From NCBI RefSeq assembly GCF_024460775.1, contig NZ_JANFYZ010000001.1:496001-560000 (forward strand): DNA of 64,000 nt, written 5' to 3'. Position 1 is the first letter of the stretch. Each line of letters starts with the position of its first letter. The position numbers and the translations under genes are program-made. Source of the DNA: Desulfovibrio desulfuricans. GTDB lineage: Bacteria > Desulfobacterota > Desulfovibrionia > Desulfovibrionales > Desulfovibrionaceae. Of the stretch, positions 16,921-26,442 are shown one piece after another. Below the pieces are notes generated by a model. That model had not been told where the DNA came from and did no database searches. It saw only the letters and a program-made list of their open reading frames with translations.

Positions 16921-17160
16921 TTACCAGGCTTTCTTGCTCTGCTCGTGCCCGACTATGCCGCCAGCCAGCGCGCCCACGCCTGCGCCAGCCAGAGCGCCCC
17001 AGGCAGCGGATCCACCGGCAATGGCGGCAACGCCTGCGCCGCCAAGCGCGCCAAGGGCCGCGCCACTGGCAACACCCTGCTGGGTTTTGCTCATATTGGT
17101 GCAACCGATGCCGCTGACAAATATGGCGGCCAGCAACGTGATTATCAACAAGTTTTTCAT
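16921..17160 (-). CDS. Exported glycine-zipper protein, possible lipoprotein
   Basis: This 79-aa protein begins with a hydrophobic signal sequence (MKNLLIITLLAAIFVSGIGC). The cysteine at residue 20 could be lipidated, although the preceding GIG is a weak lipobox. The remainder alternates Gly and Ala with GxxxG spacing (GAALGALGGAGVAAIAGGSA, then a second run), the pattern of glycine-zipper proteins of the cell envelope such as Rickettsia 17-kDa/OsmB-like proteins. AGGAGA lies just upstream of the ATG. Its function is unknown. It follows another exported protein on the same strand by 39 bases and may share its transcript. Confidence 0.75.
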   Translation of the reverse strand: MKNLLIITLLAAIFVSGIGCTNMSKTQQGVASGAALGALGGAGVAAIAGGSAAWGALAGAGVGALAGGIVGHEQSKKAW

Positions 17161-17199
17161 ATTTTCTCTCCTGAAGAAACCGCGTAGCGGATTTTGCTG

Positions 17200-17634
17200 T
17201 TACTTGGCGTTCAGGCGGGGTTCAATAATTTCGCGCCAGATCACGCTCATGACGGGGCGGTCAAGCTGCTGCGGATTTGCCGTATACCACGCGTCCACCA
17301 TCTTGGCGACCTCTGCGCGGTTCACCCCCTTGAAGGCCTTCATCCAGCCCTTTTCAAAAGGTGAAAGCGTGTACACCGGACGCTTGCCTTCCTTGGTCGC
17401 TTTTTCCGCGATTTTTCCGTTTACAAAATACTCAACGGTGATCGCTGTTTCCACACCGAAAAGAAAGGCGAGCTTTTCAGCTTCAGGGGTTTTTTGCCAC
17501 GCGGCACCCGTAAACTGATCCACAGGGTTCGCCTTGGAATTTTCGGCCTCGGGCGTATTTTCGGCAGCGCGAACCGGAGCGAATGCCAGAACAAGTGCAA
17601 GGCTTAAGGCCAGACACAAAACCGACTTTTTCAC
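17200..17634 (-). CDS. Exported protein of unknown function
   Basis: The GTG start at 17634 is preceded by AAGGAG at ideal distance and gives VKKSVLCLALSLALVLAFAP followed by VRA, a clear Sec signal peptide with probable cleavage after residue 23. An upstream ATG at 17694 would bury this signal and is rejected. The mature part of about 121 aa is soluble and mixed in charge, with LFGVETAITVEYFVNGKIAE and an amphipathic C-terminus rich in Trp (GWMKAFKGV, DAWYTANP, SVIWREII). I do not recognise the family. It is probably periplasmic and possibly co-transcribed with the glycine-zipper gene. Confidence 0.75.
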   Translation of the reverse strand: MKKSVLCLALSLALVLAFAPVRAAENTPEAENSKANPVDQFTGAAWQKTPEAEKLAFLFGVETAITVEYFVNGKIAEKATKEGKRPVYTLSPFEKGWMKAFKGVNRAEVAKMVDAWYTANPQQLDRPVMSVIWREIIEPRLNAK

Positions 17635-17786
17635 GATATGCTCCTTGAGTTGAAGAACCCTCTGCAATACCGCTTGCGCGGCAGCCAGCCGCATGGGCGG
17701 AATACACCAGCGGCAAGAATTATCGGGGCATGGCCCTTAGCTTGTATTGCAGTTTACCCAAAACCCCACCGAGATATCAAGTACGA

Positions 17787-17820
17787 AAAACCCGGCTGTC
17801 TTAGCAGACAGCCGGGTTTT
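17787..17820. terminator. Intrinsic terminator downstream of carA
   Basis: AAAACCCGGCTGTCT (17787-17801) and AGACAGCCGGGTTTT (17806-17820) form a 15-bp perfect stem with a 4-base loop, with T-tracts on both strands. It ends the carBA transcript on the minus strand. Confidence 0.9.
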
Positions 17821-17883
17821 CATTCGCGGTGGCGCACTGTGCGCCCTTGTATTTTATATGCCTTGCGGGCAGGGCAGTCCGCC

Positions 17884-19014
17884 CTACGCTCCCGCGGCCT
17901 CGCCTATAAGCTGGCGGAAGCGGCCAAAGAGGTACTGCCCGTCGCGGGGGCCAGCCGCCGCTTCGGGGTGGTACTGCACGCTCATGACAGGCAGGGTCTT
18001 GTGGCGCAGGCCTTCAAGCGTGTTGTCGTTCAGGTTGATATGCGTGGCTTCCACATCGTTCACGCCGTCCAGCACCACATGGAAACCGTGGTTCTGGGAC
18101 GAAATCTCGATTCGTCCTGTGGTCAGATCCTTGACCGGGTGATTGCAGCCGTGGTGGCCGAACTTGAGCTTGTCGGTGGTGCCGCCAAGGGCGTGACCGA
18201 TAAGCTGATGGCCAAGGCAGATGCCCGTGACAGGGAACGAACCAACAAGTTCGCGCACCAGAGCAATTTCCGCAGTCAGGGTCGCCGGGTCGCCGGGGCC
18301 GTTGGAAAGGAACACGCCCTTGGCTCCGCTGGCCTTGGCCTGAGCGGCGCTGAAGTTCGGCGGCACGGCCAGAGGCTCAAAACCGGCCTCGCACAGGCGG
18401 CGCAGAATATTCCACTTGATGCCATAATCATACACCAGCAGGGGCAGGCCCGTGCCGCGCCATGCGTAGGCGCCGTCCGCGCCAAGGGCGACCTTTTGCG
18501 GCTGGTTGTCAAACCATGCGTAGGGTTCCTGCGCTGCCACAAAGGGCACAAGGTTACGGCCCTTCATGGTGGGCTGGGCAAGCACTTTTTCCTTGAGGGC
18601 AGCGGGGTTCAGCTCCCTGGTGGAAATCATGCCGCGCATGGCCCCGTTGATGCGCAGGTGGCGCGTCAGGGCGCGGGTATCCAGCCCTTCCATGCCAGGC
18701 CTGTCGAACTTCTGCAAAAAGGCGGGCAATGCCATGACAGACTGCCAGTTGGAGGGCTGCTTGCAGCATTCCTTTACCAGAAAGGCGCTGCAATGCACGC
18801 GGGCCGATTCCATATCAGCCTCGGAAATGCCGTAGTTGCCCACCAGCGGATAGGTCATGCAGACCATCTGCCCGTAGTAGGAGGGGTCGGTGAGCACTTC
18901 CTGATAGCCAGTCATGCCCGTGGTGAAAATCACTTCACCGCCGGTTTCAAAGTCTCCGGTAAAGGATTTGCCTTCCAACGTGAATCCGTCTTCCAGCACC
19001 AGCAATGCTTTCAT
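17884..19014 (-). CDS. carA: Carbamoyl phosphate synthase small (glutaminase) subunit
   Basis: CarA hydrolyses glutamine and channels ammonia to CarB for carbamoyl phosphate, which feeds pyrimidines and arginine. The 376 aa include the N-terminal CPSase domain ([29 protein letters not shown]) and a class I glutamine amidotransferase domain with the nucleophile motif [13 protein letters not shown] and the His-Glu pair in [14 protein letters not shown]. It lies 3 bases after carB on the minus strand, so the order is carB then carA, the reverse of the common carAB. Confidence 0.97.
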   Translation of the reverse strand: MKALLVLEDGFTLEGKSFTGDFETGGEVIFTTGMTGYQEVLTDPSYYGQMVCMTYPLVGNYGISEADMESARVHCSAFLVKECCKQPSNWQSVMALPAFLQKFDRPGMEGLDTRALTRHLRINGAMRGMISTRELNPAALKEKVLAQPTMKGRNLVPFVAAQEPYAWFDNQPQKVALGADGAYAWRGTGLPLLVYDYGIKWNILRRLCEAGFEPLAVPPNFSAAQAKASGAKGVFLSNGPGDPATLTAEIALVRELVGSFPVTGICLGHQLIGHALGGTTDKLKFGHHGCNHPVKDLTTGRIEISSQNHGFHVVLDGVNDVEATHINLNDNTLEGLRHKTLPVMSVQYHPEAAAGPRDGQYLFGRFRQLIGEAAGA

Positions 19015-19017
19015 AAC

Positions 19018-22000
19018 TTACCCCCGCGCTTCCCGCGCGTAGTATTCCTGCAAACTTTCCACATGGGTCTCTGCCCGCCGCGAACCAATGGCCGTGGCCG
19101 TGGCGCGCGCTGCGGCGATGGTGGTGCAGTAAGGAACCTTGTATGTCAGGGCCGCGTGGCGAATGGCCTTGGAATCCCTGGCCGTATGCTTGCCCGAAGC
19201 CGTGTTGATGACCAGAGCCACCTCATGATTGATGAGCAGGTCCACAATGTTGGGCCGCCCTTCGTAAACCTTGAGCACTTCTTCCACTTCAAGCCCGTGC
19301 TCACGCAGCACGGCAGCCGTGCCGCGCGTTGCCAGCAGGTGGAAGCCAAGCTTGGCAAACATATCCGCCACTTCGGGCAGATAGGGTTTGTCGCGGTCGT
19401 TGACCGACAGGAAGAGCTTGCCCCCCTGCGGCAGCACCTGACCAGCGCCAAGCTGGCTCTTGAGGAAGGCCTCGCCGAAGTTGGAGCCCATGCCCATGAC
19501 TTCGCCGGTGGAGTGCATTTCTGGTCCGAGAATCACGTCCACGCCGGGGAAGCGCTGGAAAGGCAGCACAGCTTCCTTGACGCAGGTGAATCCGCCCTTG
19601 CGCATGCTCCAGGGGTCCAGTTCCTCAAGCGTTTTGCCCAGCATGACCTGGGTTGCCAGGTACGGCAGGGGAACGCCCGTGGCCTTGGACACAAAGGGCG
19701 CGGTACGCGAAGCGCGCGGGTTTACTTCCAGTATATAGATATCATCGCCCTTGATGGCAAACTGGATGTTCATCAGGCCCACGACCTTGAGTTCGCGGGC
19801 AAGGGCCTCGGCCTGCACCGCAATGCGGGCCACGTGGTCGTAAGAAAGCGAGTACGAGGGCAGCACGCAGGCCGAGTCGCCGGAGTGGATGCCGGCTTCC
19901 TCGATGTGTTCCATGATGCCCGCCACGTACACTTCCTTGCCGTCCGAAAGCGCGTCCACGTCCACTTCCACCGCATGCTCAAGGAACTTGTCGATGAGAA
20001 TGGGGTGTTCCGGCTTTTGCGGAACCTGGGTGTGGAAGTAATCCTTCAGTTCTGCAGCGTCATACACCACAGCCATGGCGCGGCCGCCGAGCACGTAGCT
20101 GGGCCGTACAACCACGGGGTAAGTGATGCGTTCGGCCACTTCAAGCGCGTCTTCAAGGCTCATGGCCGTACCGTTCGGCGGCTGGAGCAGCGCAAGCTTT
20201 TCAATGAGCGCCTGGAAGCGTTCGCGGTCTTCGGCGCGGTCAATGGCGTCCGGGCTGGTGCCTAGAATAGGCACGCCAGCGCGCATGAGCGGCACGGCAA
20301 GATTCAGCGGGGTCTGGCCGCCAAACTGCACGATGACGCCCTCGGGCTTTTCCTTTTCCACGATGTTCATCACATCCTCGAAGGTCAGCGGCTCAAAGTA
20401 GAGCCTGTCCGAGGTATCATAGTCTGTGGAAACGGTTTCGGGGTTGGAGTTCGCCATGATGGCCATCACGCCCGCATCGCGCAGGGCGAAGGAGGCGTGG
20501 CAGCAGCAGTAGTCAAACTCGATGCCCTGACCGATACGGTTGGGGCCGCCGCCAAGAATGAGCACCTTGCGGCGGTCTTCCACCTTGATTTCTTCGCCAC
20601 GCTCGTAGGTGGAGTAGAAATAGGGGGTGTAGGCCTCAAATTCCGCAGCGCAGGTGTCCACCAGATAATAGGTGGGCTCCACGTGCATTTCCTTGCGCAT
20701 GCGGCGGATGTCTGCCTCGGGCATCTTCCACATTTCCGCCAGTTGGCGGTCGGAGAAGCCGTATTCCTTGGCTTCGCGCAGCATGTCGGCAAGAGCGGCG
20801 TTGGCCGTGGTCATGTCGTTGGCGAGGCCAAAGTTGCTGATGCGCTTTTCCATCTCCACAATGTCGCGCACCTGGCGGATGAACCATGGATCAATGGCGG
20901 AAACCGCAAAGATTTCTTCTTCGCTGATGCCAGCCACAATGGCCTGCCGCAGCGAAAAGATGCGTTTGGAGTTGGGGCGGTGCAAGGATTCCAGAATGGT
21001 TTCGCGGTCGGGCAGCTCGGAGCGGAAGCTATAGCCAAGGCCCGTTGCGCCGATTTCCATGGAGCGCAGGCCCTTCTGCAAGGCTTCCTTGAAGGTGCGG
21101 CCAATGCTCATGGCCTCGCCCACGCTCTTCATGGAGGTGGTGAGCTCGTCCTTGGCGCCGGGGAATTTTTCAAAGGTGAAGCGCGGGATCTTCACCACGC
21201 AGTAGTCGATGGCGGGTTCAAAGCTCGCCACGGTCTCGCGGGTGATGTCGTTGCGCAGTTCATCAAGGGTGTAGCCCACGGCCAGCTTGGCGGCGATTTT
21301 GGCAATGGGGAAGCCCGTGGCCTTGGAGGCCAGCGCGGACGAGCGCGACACGCGGGGGTTCATTTCGATAACCACAATCTCGCCGTTGGCCGGATTGAGG
21401 CCGAACTGCACGTTACTGCCGCCCGTTTCCACGCCGATTTCGCGCATGATGGCAATGGAGGCGTCGCGCAGGTTCTGGTATTCGGCATCAGAGAGGGTCT
21501 GCACCGGGGCCACGGTGATGGAGTCGCCCGTGTGCACACCCATGGGATCAAAGTTTTCAATGGCGCAGATGATGACACAGTTGTCCTTGGTGTCGCGCAT
21601 CACTTCCATTTCGATTTCTTTCCAGCCAAGCACGCTCTGTTCAATCATGACTTCAGAGGTGGGGCTGGCCGAAAGGCCGCTGGCGGCAATGGCTTCCAGG
21701 TCTTCCATGTTGTAGGCCACACCGCCGCCGGTGCCGCCGAGCGTAAAGGCCGGGCGGATGATCAGCGGGAAGGGCAGCACGTTGCCGAGCTGGCGCGCTT
21801 CATCGATGGTGCGGGCAATGCCGCTGGCGGGCATTTTGAGGCCAATCTTTTCCATGGCTTCGCGGAAAAGCTCGCGGCTTTCTGCCTTTTCAATCACGTC
21901 GGCGCGCGCGCCGATGAGCTCAACGCCGCATTCCGCCAAAACGCCGCTCTTGGCAAGCCCAAGAGCGGCGTTCAAAGCCGTCTGACCGCCAAGCGTAGGC

Positions 22001-22260
22001 AAGAGCGCATCGGGGCGTTCTTTTCGGATGATTGCGGCAAGGGTCTCCTGCTCGATGGGTTCCACATAGGTGGCGTCAGCCATATGTGGATCGGTCATGA
22101 TGGTAGCCGGATTGGAATTGACCAGTACCACCTCATACCCTTCTTCCTTGAGGGCCTTCACGGCCTGGGAACCGGAGTAGTCAAACTCGCAGCCCTGGCC
22201 GATGATGATGGGGCCCGCGCCGATGACAAGAATTTTGTGTAAATCCGAACGCTTGGGCAT
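19018..22260 (-). CDS. carB: Carbamoyl phosphate synthase large subunit
   Basis: The 1080-aa synthase subunit carries two homologous ATP-grasp halves: the first makes carboxyphosphate and carbamate, the second phosphorylates carbamate. The N-terminal half starts [20 protein letters not shown] and the second half repeats this as [19 protein letters not shown] near residue 555. [20 protein letters not shown] and [20 protein letters not shown] are the paired metal-binding motifs. The C-terminal MGS-like allosteric domain follows from about residue 940. Length is normal. carA follows 3 bases downstream. It diverges from argG, which consumes citrulline made downstream of carbamoyl phosphate. Confidence 0.98.
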   Translation of the reverse strand: MPKRSDLHKILVIGAGPIIIGQGCEFDYSGSQAVKALKEEGYEVVLVNSNPATIMTDPHMADATYVEPIEQETLAAIIRKERPDALLPTLGGQTALNAALGLAKSGVLAECGVELIGARADVIEKAESRELFREAMEKIGLKMPASGIARTIDEARQLGNVLPFPLIIRPAFTLGGTGGGVAYNMEDLEAIAASGLSASPTSEVMIEQSVLGWKEIEMEVMRDTKDNCVIICAIENFDPMGVHTGDSITVAPVQTLSDAEYQNLRDASIAIMREIGVETGGSNVQFGLNPANGEIVVIEMNPRVSRSSALASKATGFPIAKIAAKLAVGYTLDELRNDITRETVASFEPAIDYCVVKIPRFTFEKFPGAKDELTTSMKSVGEAMSIGRTFKEALQKGLRSMEIGATGLGYSFRSELPDRETILESLHRPNSKRIFSLRQAIVAGISEEEIFAVSAIDPWFIRQVRDIVEMEKRISNFGLANDMTTANAALADMLREAKEYGFSDRQLAEMWKMPEADIRRMRKEMHVEPTYYLVDTCAAEFEAYTPYFYSTYERGEEIKVEDRRKVLILGGGPNRIGQGIEFDYCCCHASFALRDAGVMAIMANSNPETVSTDYDTSDRLYFEPLTFEDVMNIVEKEKPEGVIVQFGGQTPLNLAVPLMRAGVPILGTSPDAIDRAEDRERFQALIEKLALLQPPNGTAMSLEDALEVAERITYPVVVRPSYVLGGRAMAVVYDAAELKDYFHTQVPQKPEHPILIDKFLEHAVEVDVDALSDGKEVYVAGIMEHIEEAGIHSGDSACVLPSYSLSYDHVARIAVQAEALARELKVVGLMNIQFAIKGDDIYILEVNPRASRTAPFVSKATGVPLPYLATQVMLGKTLEELDPWSMRKGGFTCVKEAVLPFQRFPGVDVILGPEMHSTGEVMGMGSNFGEAFLKSQLGAGQVLPQGGKLFLSVNDRDKPYLPEVADMFAKLGFHLLATRGTAAVLREHGLEVEEVLKVYEGRPNIVDLLINHEVALVINTASGKHTARDSKAIRHAALTYKVPYCTTIAAARATATAIGSRRAETHVESLQEYYAREARG

Positions 22261-22330
22261 TGAACTTTCCTGCGGATTTTGAGATCAGAGGTAATGACGC
22301 GGCACAGGCGCGCCGATTTGCATAAAACGA

Positions 22331-22357
22331 TTGTTTTTATTCCACAGCTGGTATAAA
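22331..22357 (+). promoter_or_regulatory. Candidate argG promoter, overlapping the carB promoter
   Basis: TTGTTT (22331-22336) is followed by 15 bases and TATAAA (22352-22357, 5 of 6 matches). The spacer is shorter than ideal. The leader to the argG start would be about 175 bases. The AT-rich core, ATTGTTTTTATTCC, loosely resembles half of an arginine-repressor box, but this is not strong enough to call. Confidence 0.4.
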
Positions 22358-22363
22358 AGTCAA
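22334..22363 (-). promoter_or_regulatory. Candidate carBA promoter, overlapping the argG promoter
   Basis: On the minus strand TTGACT (22363-22358) is followed by 18 bases and TAAAAA (22339-22334). It lies 74 bases upstream of the carB start. The same DNA contains the argG -35 and -10 candidates on the other strand, so polymerase binding in one direction would block the other. Confidence 0.5.
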
Positions 22364-22538
22364 GTTTTTCCTTCGGCCAAATGAATACACACCCTTGCAG
22401 GGCTGCCGCCGCGCGCCCGCCAGGCCAGTATCAGAGGGTTTTACCCTGTCCGTGCGGCATGCCGGAGGCACAAAGCCCTTGCCTCGCAGTTTTTTTTGCG
22501 CAATAATTTTTCCCTTGAATCCACAAGGGGAGCACCAC

Positions 22539-23744
22539 ATGCAGAATGTAAAAAAAGTCGTCCTCGCCTATTCGGGCGGGCTTGATACTTCCGTTATCCT
22601 TAAATGGCTCATTGAGACCTACAAGTGTGAAGTCATTGCCGTTACCGCCGATCTGGGCCAGCCCGAAGACCTCACTGGCGTGGAAGAAAAAGCGCTCAAG
22701 ACTGGCGCTTCCAAGGCATACGTGCTTGATCTGCGCGAAGAAATGGCCAAGGACTTTGTATTCCCCATGATGCGCGGCGCTGCCCGCTATGAAAACCGCT
22801 ATCTGCTGGGCACCTCCATCGCCCGCCCGCTCATCGCCAAGGCCCTTGTGGACATCGCCCGCAAGGAAGGCGCGGACGCCGTGGCCCACGGCGCAACCGG
22901 CAAGGGCAACGATCAGGTGCGTTTTGAATTTGCCGTCAGCGCCCTTGCGCCCGATCTCAAGGTCATCGCCCCCTGGCGCGAATGGGATCTCATGTCGCGC
23001 ACGGCCCTCACGGCCTTTGCCGCAAAGCACGGCATCCATATCTCCAGCGAAGCCAAGCGCTACAGCATGGACGCCAACATGATGCACACGAGCTTTGAAG
23101 GCAGCGAGCTGGAAAATCCCGGCAGCGCGCCCGATGCCTCGTGCCATCAGCGCTGCGTGCCCGTGGAAGAAGCGCCCGACACCCCCGAGATCATCAGTGT
23201 GGATTTCGAGCAGGGCAACCCTGTGGCCGTCAACGGTCAGCGCCTCTCCCCCGCCGCCATCATCAAGACCCTCAGCGAAATGGCCGGACGTAACGGCATT
23301 GGCCGCGACGACATGGTCGAAAACCGCTTTGTGGGCATGAAGTGCCGCGGCGTGTACGAAAACCCCGCCGGTACCCTGCTGTTTGCCCTGCATCGCGACC
23401 TTGAAGGCATCTGCATGGATCGCGAACTGCTCGGCATCCGCGACATGCTGGCCGTGCGCTACTCCCAGTGCGTGTACAATGGCTTCTGGTATTCGCCCGA
23501 GCGCGAAACCATGCAGGCTTTTATGGACAAGTCGCAGGAATGCGTCACCGGCACCGTGCGCGCCAAACTCTACAAGGGCGGCGTGTGGCCCCTGGCCCGC
23601 ACCTCCCCCAATTCGCTCTTCTCCGAAGATCTGGCCACCTTTGAAGGCGGCAACTACGATCACAAGGATGCCGCTGGCTTTATCCGCCTCAACAGCCTGC
23701 GCCTGCGCCTGCACGCCGCTGTGCAGAGCAAGCTCGGCAAGTAG
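22539..23744 (+). CDS. argG: Argininosuccinate synthase
   Basis: This enzyme joins citrulline and aspartate with ATP to form argininosuccinate. The N-terminal P-loop [20 protein letters not shown] starts at residue 5, and [34 protein letters not shown] and [20 protein letters not shown] are characteristic of the family. The frame continues upstream, but the ATG at 22539 has AAGGGGAG before it and gives the normal N-terminus and 401 aa. argH follows after 218 bases that include two hairpins. Confidence 0.97.
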   Translation: MQNVKKVVLAYSGGLDTSVILKWLIETYKCEVIAVTADLGQPEDLTGVEEKALKTGASKAYVLDLREEMAKDFVFPMMRGAARYENRYLLGTSIARPLIAKALVDIARKEGADAVAHGATGKGNDQVRFEFAVSALAPDLKVIAPWREWDLMSRTALTAFAAKHGIHISSEAKRYSMDANMMHTSFEGSELENPGSAPDASCHQRCVPVEEAPDTPEIISVDFEQGNPVAVNGQRLSPAAIIKTLSEMAGRNGIGRDDMVENRFVGMKCRGVYENPAGTLLFALHRDLEGICMDRELLGIRDMLAVRYSQCVYNGFWYSPERETMQAFMDKSQECVTGTVRAKLYKGGVWPLARTSPNSLFSEDLATFEGGNYDHKDAAGFIRLNSLRLRLHAAVQSKLGK

Positions 23745-23753
23745 ACTGAAACG

Positions 23754-23791
23754 CCCCGCATGCCGCCTTATTCGTGAAGCGGCATGAGGGG
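23754..23791 (+). terminator. Hairpin just downstream of argG
   Basis: CCCCGCATGCCGC (23754-23766) pairs with GCGGCATGAGGGG (23779-23791), apart from one G/A mismatch. It begins 9 bases after the argG stop. No T-run follows (TTGTGG), so it may be a 3' stabilising hairpin or a weak terminator rather than a full stop. Confidence 0.4.
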
Positions 23792-23892
23792 TTGTGGAAT
23801 ATCGGGCGCTTTCTCCGGAGCCTGCGCCATCCCGGGCTCGGCCTTTGGCGGCATTGCCGCATGTTTTGCAGAGATTTGACGGGACAGGTTCC

Positions 23893-23944
23893 GGGGGAAG
23901 CGGCGTTAGCCACGAGCAACGCGGCTTCCCCCGATTCATTTTTT
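23893..23944 (+). terminator. Terminator-like hairpin in the argH leader (possible attenuator)
   Basis: GGGGGAAGCGGCGTT (23893-23907) pairs with AACGCGGCTTCCCCC (23918-23932) with a single mismatch, around a 10-base loop. A run of six T follows at 23939-23944. The structure ends 30 bases before the argH ATG at 23963, on the sense strand. That position suits premature termination or attenuation between argG and argH. I cannot see an anti-terminator with confidence. Confidence 0.5.
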
Positions 23945-23962
23945 ACAGAAAACGGACAGACC

Positions 23963-25363
23963 ATGAAGACCAACCAGAGCTGGGGCGGCCGCTTTGCCGA
24001 AGGCCCCAAGGAAGCCGTGGCCCAGTATACGGATTCGCAATCCTACGACAGGGCGCTCTACGCCCAGGATATCCGCGCGTCACAGGCGCATGCCCGCATG
24101 CTGGGCCGTCAGGGCGTCATCAGCCAGAACGAGGCGCGGATTCTGGTCAACGGTCTGGACCGTGTGCGCGAAGAAATCGAAGCTGGCAACTTTGTGTGGA
24201 AGCCCGAGCTGGAAGACGTGCACATGAATATTGAAGCGCGCCTCACCGAGCTTGTGGGCGATGTGGGCAAAAAACTGCACACTGGCCGCAGCCGCAACGA
24301 TCAGGTGGGCCTGACCTTCCGCCTCTTTGTGGCCGACCGCCTAGAAACCTGGCGTCAGCGCGCGGCCCTGCTGTGCTCTGTGCTGGCCGACAAGGCCGCG
24401 GAGCACAAGACGGACATCCTGCCCGGCTGCACCCATCTGCAACCGGCCCAGCCCGTGAGCCTTGCCCACCACCTGCTGGCCTATGCCTGGATGTTCCGCC
24501 GCGATGCCATGCGGCTTGAAGACACCCTTGAGCGCGTGCGCATTTCGCCCTTGGGCGCTGCCGCCCTTGCCGGAACTACCTACCCTCTCGACCCCCAGAG
24601 CGTTGCGGACGAGGTGGGTTTTGCAGAAATTTACGGCAACTCCATGGACGCCGTTTCTGACCGCGATTTTGTGCTTGAAGCCCTTTTTGACGGCTCGACC
24701 ATCATGATGCACCTCTCGCGCCTGTGCGAAGAAATCATCCTCTGGGCCAACCCAGCCTTTGGCTTTGTGCGCCTTTCTGACGGCTATTCCACTGGCTCGT
24801 CCATCATGCCGCAAAAGAAAAACCCAGACGTGGCCGAACTCATGCGCGGCAAGACCGGGCGCGTCTATGGCGCGCTCACGGGCCTGCTCACGGTCATGAA
24901 GGGTCTGCCCCTTGCCTATAACCGCGACATGCAGGAAGACAAGGAAGGCTTTCTTGACGCCGACCGCACTGTTGAAGCATCGCTGCGCCTCATGGCGGGC
25001 ATGCTGGAAGAACTGACCTTCCGCACCGACCGCATGCGCGAGGCCTGCAAGGCTGGCTTCCTCAACGCCACCGAGCTGGCGGACTACCTCGTGGGCAAGG
25101 GTATTCCCTTCCGCGAGGCGCACCACATCACAGGTCAGGCCGTGGCCATGGCCGAAAAGGCTGGCAAAGGCCTTGAAGACCTCACTCTTGGCGAACTCCA
25201 GAGCCTTGAACCACGCATTGACGACTCGGTTTTTGCCATTCTGGAGTATGCCGCAGCCGTGAGCCGCCGCGAAACCCCTGGCGGTACCGGGCCCCGCTCT
25301 GTGGAAACACAGCTTGAACAGATCCACCAGTGGCTTGGGCAGAATCTTGGCGAGGAAAACTGA
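23963..25363 (+). CDS. argH: Argininosuccinate lyase
   Basis: ArgH splits argininosuccinate to arginine and fumarate, the last step of arginine synthesis. The N-terminus [15 protein letters not shown] is typical; [17 protein letters not shown] carries conserved active-site residues, and [21 protein letters not shown] is the fumarase/lyase superfamily signature with the catalytic serine loop. The start at 23963 is chosen from the family N-terminus and gives 466 aa. The Shine-Dalgarno match is poor (ACGGAC), which may mean control by the leader hairpin or by coupling to argG. Confidence 0.96.
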   Translation: MKTNQSWGGRFAEGPKEAVAQYTDSQSYDRALYAQDIRASQAHARMLGRQGVISQNEARILVNGLDRVREEIEAGNFVWKPELEDVHMNIEARLTELVGDVGKKLHTGRSRNDQVGLTFRLFVADRLETWRQRAALLCSVLADKAAEHKTDILPGCTHLQPAQPVSLAHHLLAYAWMFRRDAMRLEDTLERVRISPLGAAALAGTTYPLDPQSVADEVGFAEIYGNSMDAVSDRDFVLEALFDGSTIMMHLSRLCEEIILWANPAFGFVRLSDGYSTGSSIMPQKKNPDVAELMRGKTGRVYGALTGLLTVMKGLPLAYNRDMQEDKEGFLDADRTVEASLRLMAGMLEELTFRTDRMREACKAGFLNATELADYLVGKGIPFREAHHITGQAVAMAEKAGKGLEDLTLGELQSLEPRIDDSVFAILEYAAAVSRRETPGGTGPRSVETQLEQIHQWLGQNLGEEN

Positions 25364-25380
25364 GCACGGAGCCGAACGCC

Positions 25381-26253
25381 ATGTCCATTTTTGATATAGA
25401 CAACCGGCAGGATGTGGAGGCGGAAGCCCCCTCCGCCGTGAGCTGGCCCCAGTGGGCCGAAGACGCGCGGCTTGACGACGACCTCGCCGCAGAGGCCTAT
25501 GAGGCCACGCCTGCTCCCCTGCGCGCCGCAGTCAAAACAGGGCTGGCTCTGGCCCACATGCACTTTGGCGAGTCCACCACCAGCCAGCGCAACGAGGTGC
25601 GCAACGCGCATCTGGGCTTCTGGCGGCGTTCCATCGCGCACCCCGCGCCCTGGGCGGTCATTGCCTTTACGCCCGCATACGCCGCGGCGGCCCGCCTTGC
25701 GGCGGCCTGCATGCCCGCCCTGCTTGGCGGCGTGCCCCTTGTGGGGGCAGTGTGCGTGGGCGGCGCACCCAGCAGGAATGCTCTGGTCACGCTGGAGCTG
25801 GCTGGCGTGGAAGACATCTTTGTTATGGACAGCGCAAGCCTCTGCACCCTGCTGGAAGAAACCCAGCCAGGGCCGGGGCGGCTGGTGCTGCTGCACAGGG
25901 GCGAACTGGACGGCGTGGCCGGAGCAGCACGGGCGCTGGAGCTGCCCTGTTACGAGGAGCGGCGTTCGCCCATCCTGTGCCTGCCCAAGCCCGAAGCCTT
26001 TGACCTTGAAGCGCTGGCCTTTGCGCAGGCCGAGGCTCTGGAAACAGCGCTCGACACATCCTTGCGCCTCACTCCTGACGCCACCTATCTTGCGCCCGTG
26101 GCCGCCCTTGGGCATTGCCGCGAGCGCCGCACCGGGCCATTCCCCTATAGTGGCGCGCCCGCGTTCACGCCGGGCTGCGAGGGCTTCTGGCTGCACCCCG
26201 GCCTCACGCCCGACTTCTTCCGCGTGCAGCGGCAGGCATTCGGGCTGCTGTAA
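25381..26253 (+). CDS. Protein of unknown function next to argH
   Basis: This 290-aa soluble protein starts 17 bases after argH, with GGAG upstream of the ATG. The N-terminal third is acidic (FDIDNRQDVEAEAPS, AEDARLDDDLAAEAYEA). The centre, WAVIAFTPAYAAAARLAAAC followed by a Gly/Val-rich stretch and LELAGVEDIFVMDSASL, resembles the nucleotide-binding half of histidinol-dehydrogenase or aldehyde-dehydrogenase-like folds, but catalytic residues cannot be identified. The C-terminal part contains LGHCRERRTGPFPYSGAPAF. I do not recognise the family and give no function. The spacing suggests co-transcription with argH. Confidence 0.65.
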   Translation: MSIFDIDNRQDVEAEAPSAVSWPQWAEDARLDDDLAAEAYEATPAPLRAAVKTGLALAHMHFGESTTSQRNEVRNAHLGFWRRSIAHPAPWAVIAFTPAYAAAARLAAACMPALLGGVPLVGAVCVGGAPSRNALVTLELAGVEDIFVMDSASLCTLLEETQPGPGRLVLLHRGELDGVAGAARALELPCYEERRSPILCLPKPEAFDLEALAFAQAEALETALDTSLRLTPDATYLAPVAALGHCRERRTGPFPYSGAPAFTPGCEGFWLHPGLTPDFFRVQRQAFGLL

Positions 26254-26442
26254 CCCGCGCAAATTCACGCCAGGCACTGCGCAAAGCCATCGGGCGTTCT
26301 TAATTGAATCTTCGCCAAAGCTTCTTTGCACGCTGACTGCCCAGCCTCCCCGCACAGCATGGGGAAGCTACGGCGGCCAGCCTTGCCCTGCGCCTGAAAA
26401 AGCCGTAATCATTCAGAAACACCTCGCCTTGGGAGCAAAGCC

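Noticed and set aside
17638-20265. An 875-codon open frame on the plus strand
   Set aside because: Antisense to carA and carB, with His-rich low-information protein; a shadow frame.
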